DNA from: Proteiniphilum saccharofermentans
GTDB lineage: Bacteria; Bacteroidota; Bacteroidia; Bacteroidales; Dysgonomonadaceae
Direction of reading: 5' to 3'
DNA: 64,000 nt
Assembly (NCBI RefSeq): GCF_900095135.1
Contig: NZ_LT605205.1
Span: 496,001-560,000 of the forward strand
Positions 63,943-64,000 of this stretch are shown here, piece after piece. The notes below the pieces were generated by a model. The model saw only the letters and a list, made by a program, of their open reading frames with translations. It was not told the DNA's origin and searched no databases. Numbering within the stretch: position 1 is the stretch's first letter; every line of letters starts with the position of its first letter. The translations under genes were made by a program, and so were the position numbers.

Positions 63943-64000
63943 ATGACTATCAAAAGCCTAACTAAAGAAGAAATTCTGTCTCAGATAAAATATCTGGAGC
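63943..64000 (+). CDS. Start of a gene cut by window edge
   Basis: ATG at 63943 opens a frame of 19 codons to the window end (MTIKSLTKEEILSQIKYLE), preceded by a purine-rich AAAGGAAAATT. The residues look helical and soluble; too little is present to name it. Confidence 0.5.
   Translation, partial: MTIKSLTKEEILSQIKYLE

Overview
The window reads as the chromosome of a Bacteroidales bacterium, most likely near Dysgonomonadaceae/Porphyromonadaceae (Proteiniphilum, Petrimonas or Tannerella relatives). The signs are SusC/SusD pairs, DUF4374, NigD and DUF1080 lipoproteins, a Tannerella-type MurNAc salvage cluster, and many Bacteroidetes-type promoters (-33 TTTG, -7 TAnnTTTG). All family assignments come from reading motifs; no database search was run.

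Host region 1 (1-26 kb). It opens with a small iron/siderophore-like cassette (TonB-dependent receptor, DUF4374 lipoprotein, IroE/Fes-like esterase) and a TlpA-like thioredoxin lipoprotein. An MCE/Mla lipid-transport operon follows (permease, ATPase, MCE protein), then a cell-wall amidase and a second MCE protein. Next come housekeeping genes: dnaA, a phosphoesterase, rnhB, an outer membrane barrel, tex, radA, tRNA-Cys, adk, obg, pgeF, a superoxide dismutase with a lipoprotein signal, ftsH and rsfS.

Host region 2 (26-46 kb). This is a long leftward run. A SusC/SusD polysaccharide-utilisation locus with ceramidase-like, GH20, GH78, GHL10-like and exported DegT-like proteins runs directly into murK, murT and murQ, the N-acetylmuramic acid salvage genes. 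A DeoR/GlpR regulator lies behind susC and a DUF1080 lipoprotein lies after murQ. The layout suggests capture and digestion of an amino-sugar glycan, possibly murein-derived, coupled to MurNAc catabolism.

Accessory region (48.6-59.3 kb). A 10.6-kb integrative element sits in the 3' end of tRNA-Ser(GCU), flanked by perfect 87-bp direct repeats. It carries a tyrosine integrase and a four-gene operon: an RnlA-like HEPN ribonuclease toxin, an RnlB-like antitoxin, an RNase HIII and a TPR/cold-shock fusion protein. A BcgI-like restriction-modification operon runs convergently. Its nuclease-methylase gene is split by an IS1595-family insertion sequence with an 8-9 bp target duplication; removing the insertion restores one frame of about 631 codons. 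The RnlAB/RNase HIII/TPR-CSD operon is my best candidate for an undescribed system: the toxin family is known in E. coli to be controlled by an RNase H, and here an RNase H gene lies inside the operon.

Right flank (59.3-64 kb). A DUF4143 ATPase lies between the right attachment site and a second degraded tRNA-Ser 3' end, suggesting an older insertion at the same site. Then come a membrane protein with a barrel-like C-terminus, its ECF sigma factor (an 11-bp palindrome overlaps its promoter), a NigD-like lipoprotein, and a gene cut by the window edge.
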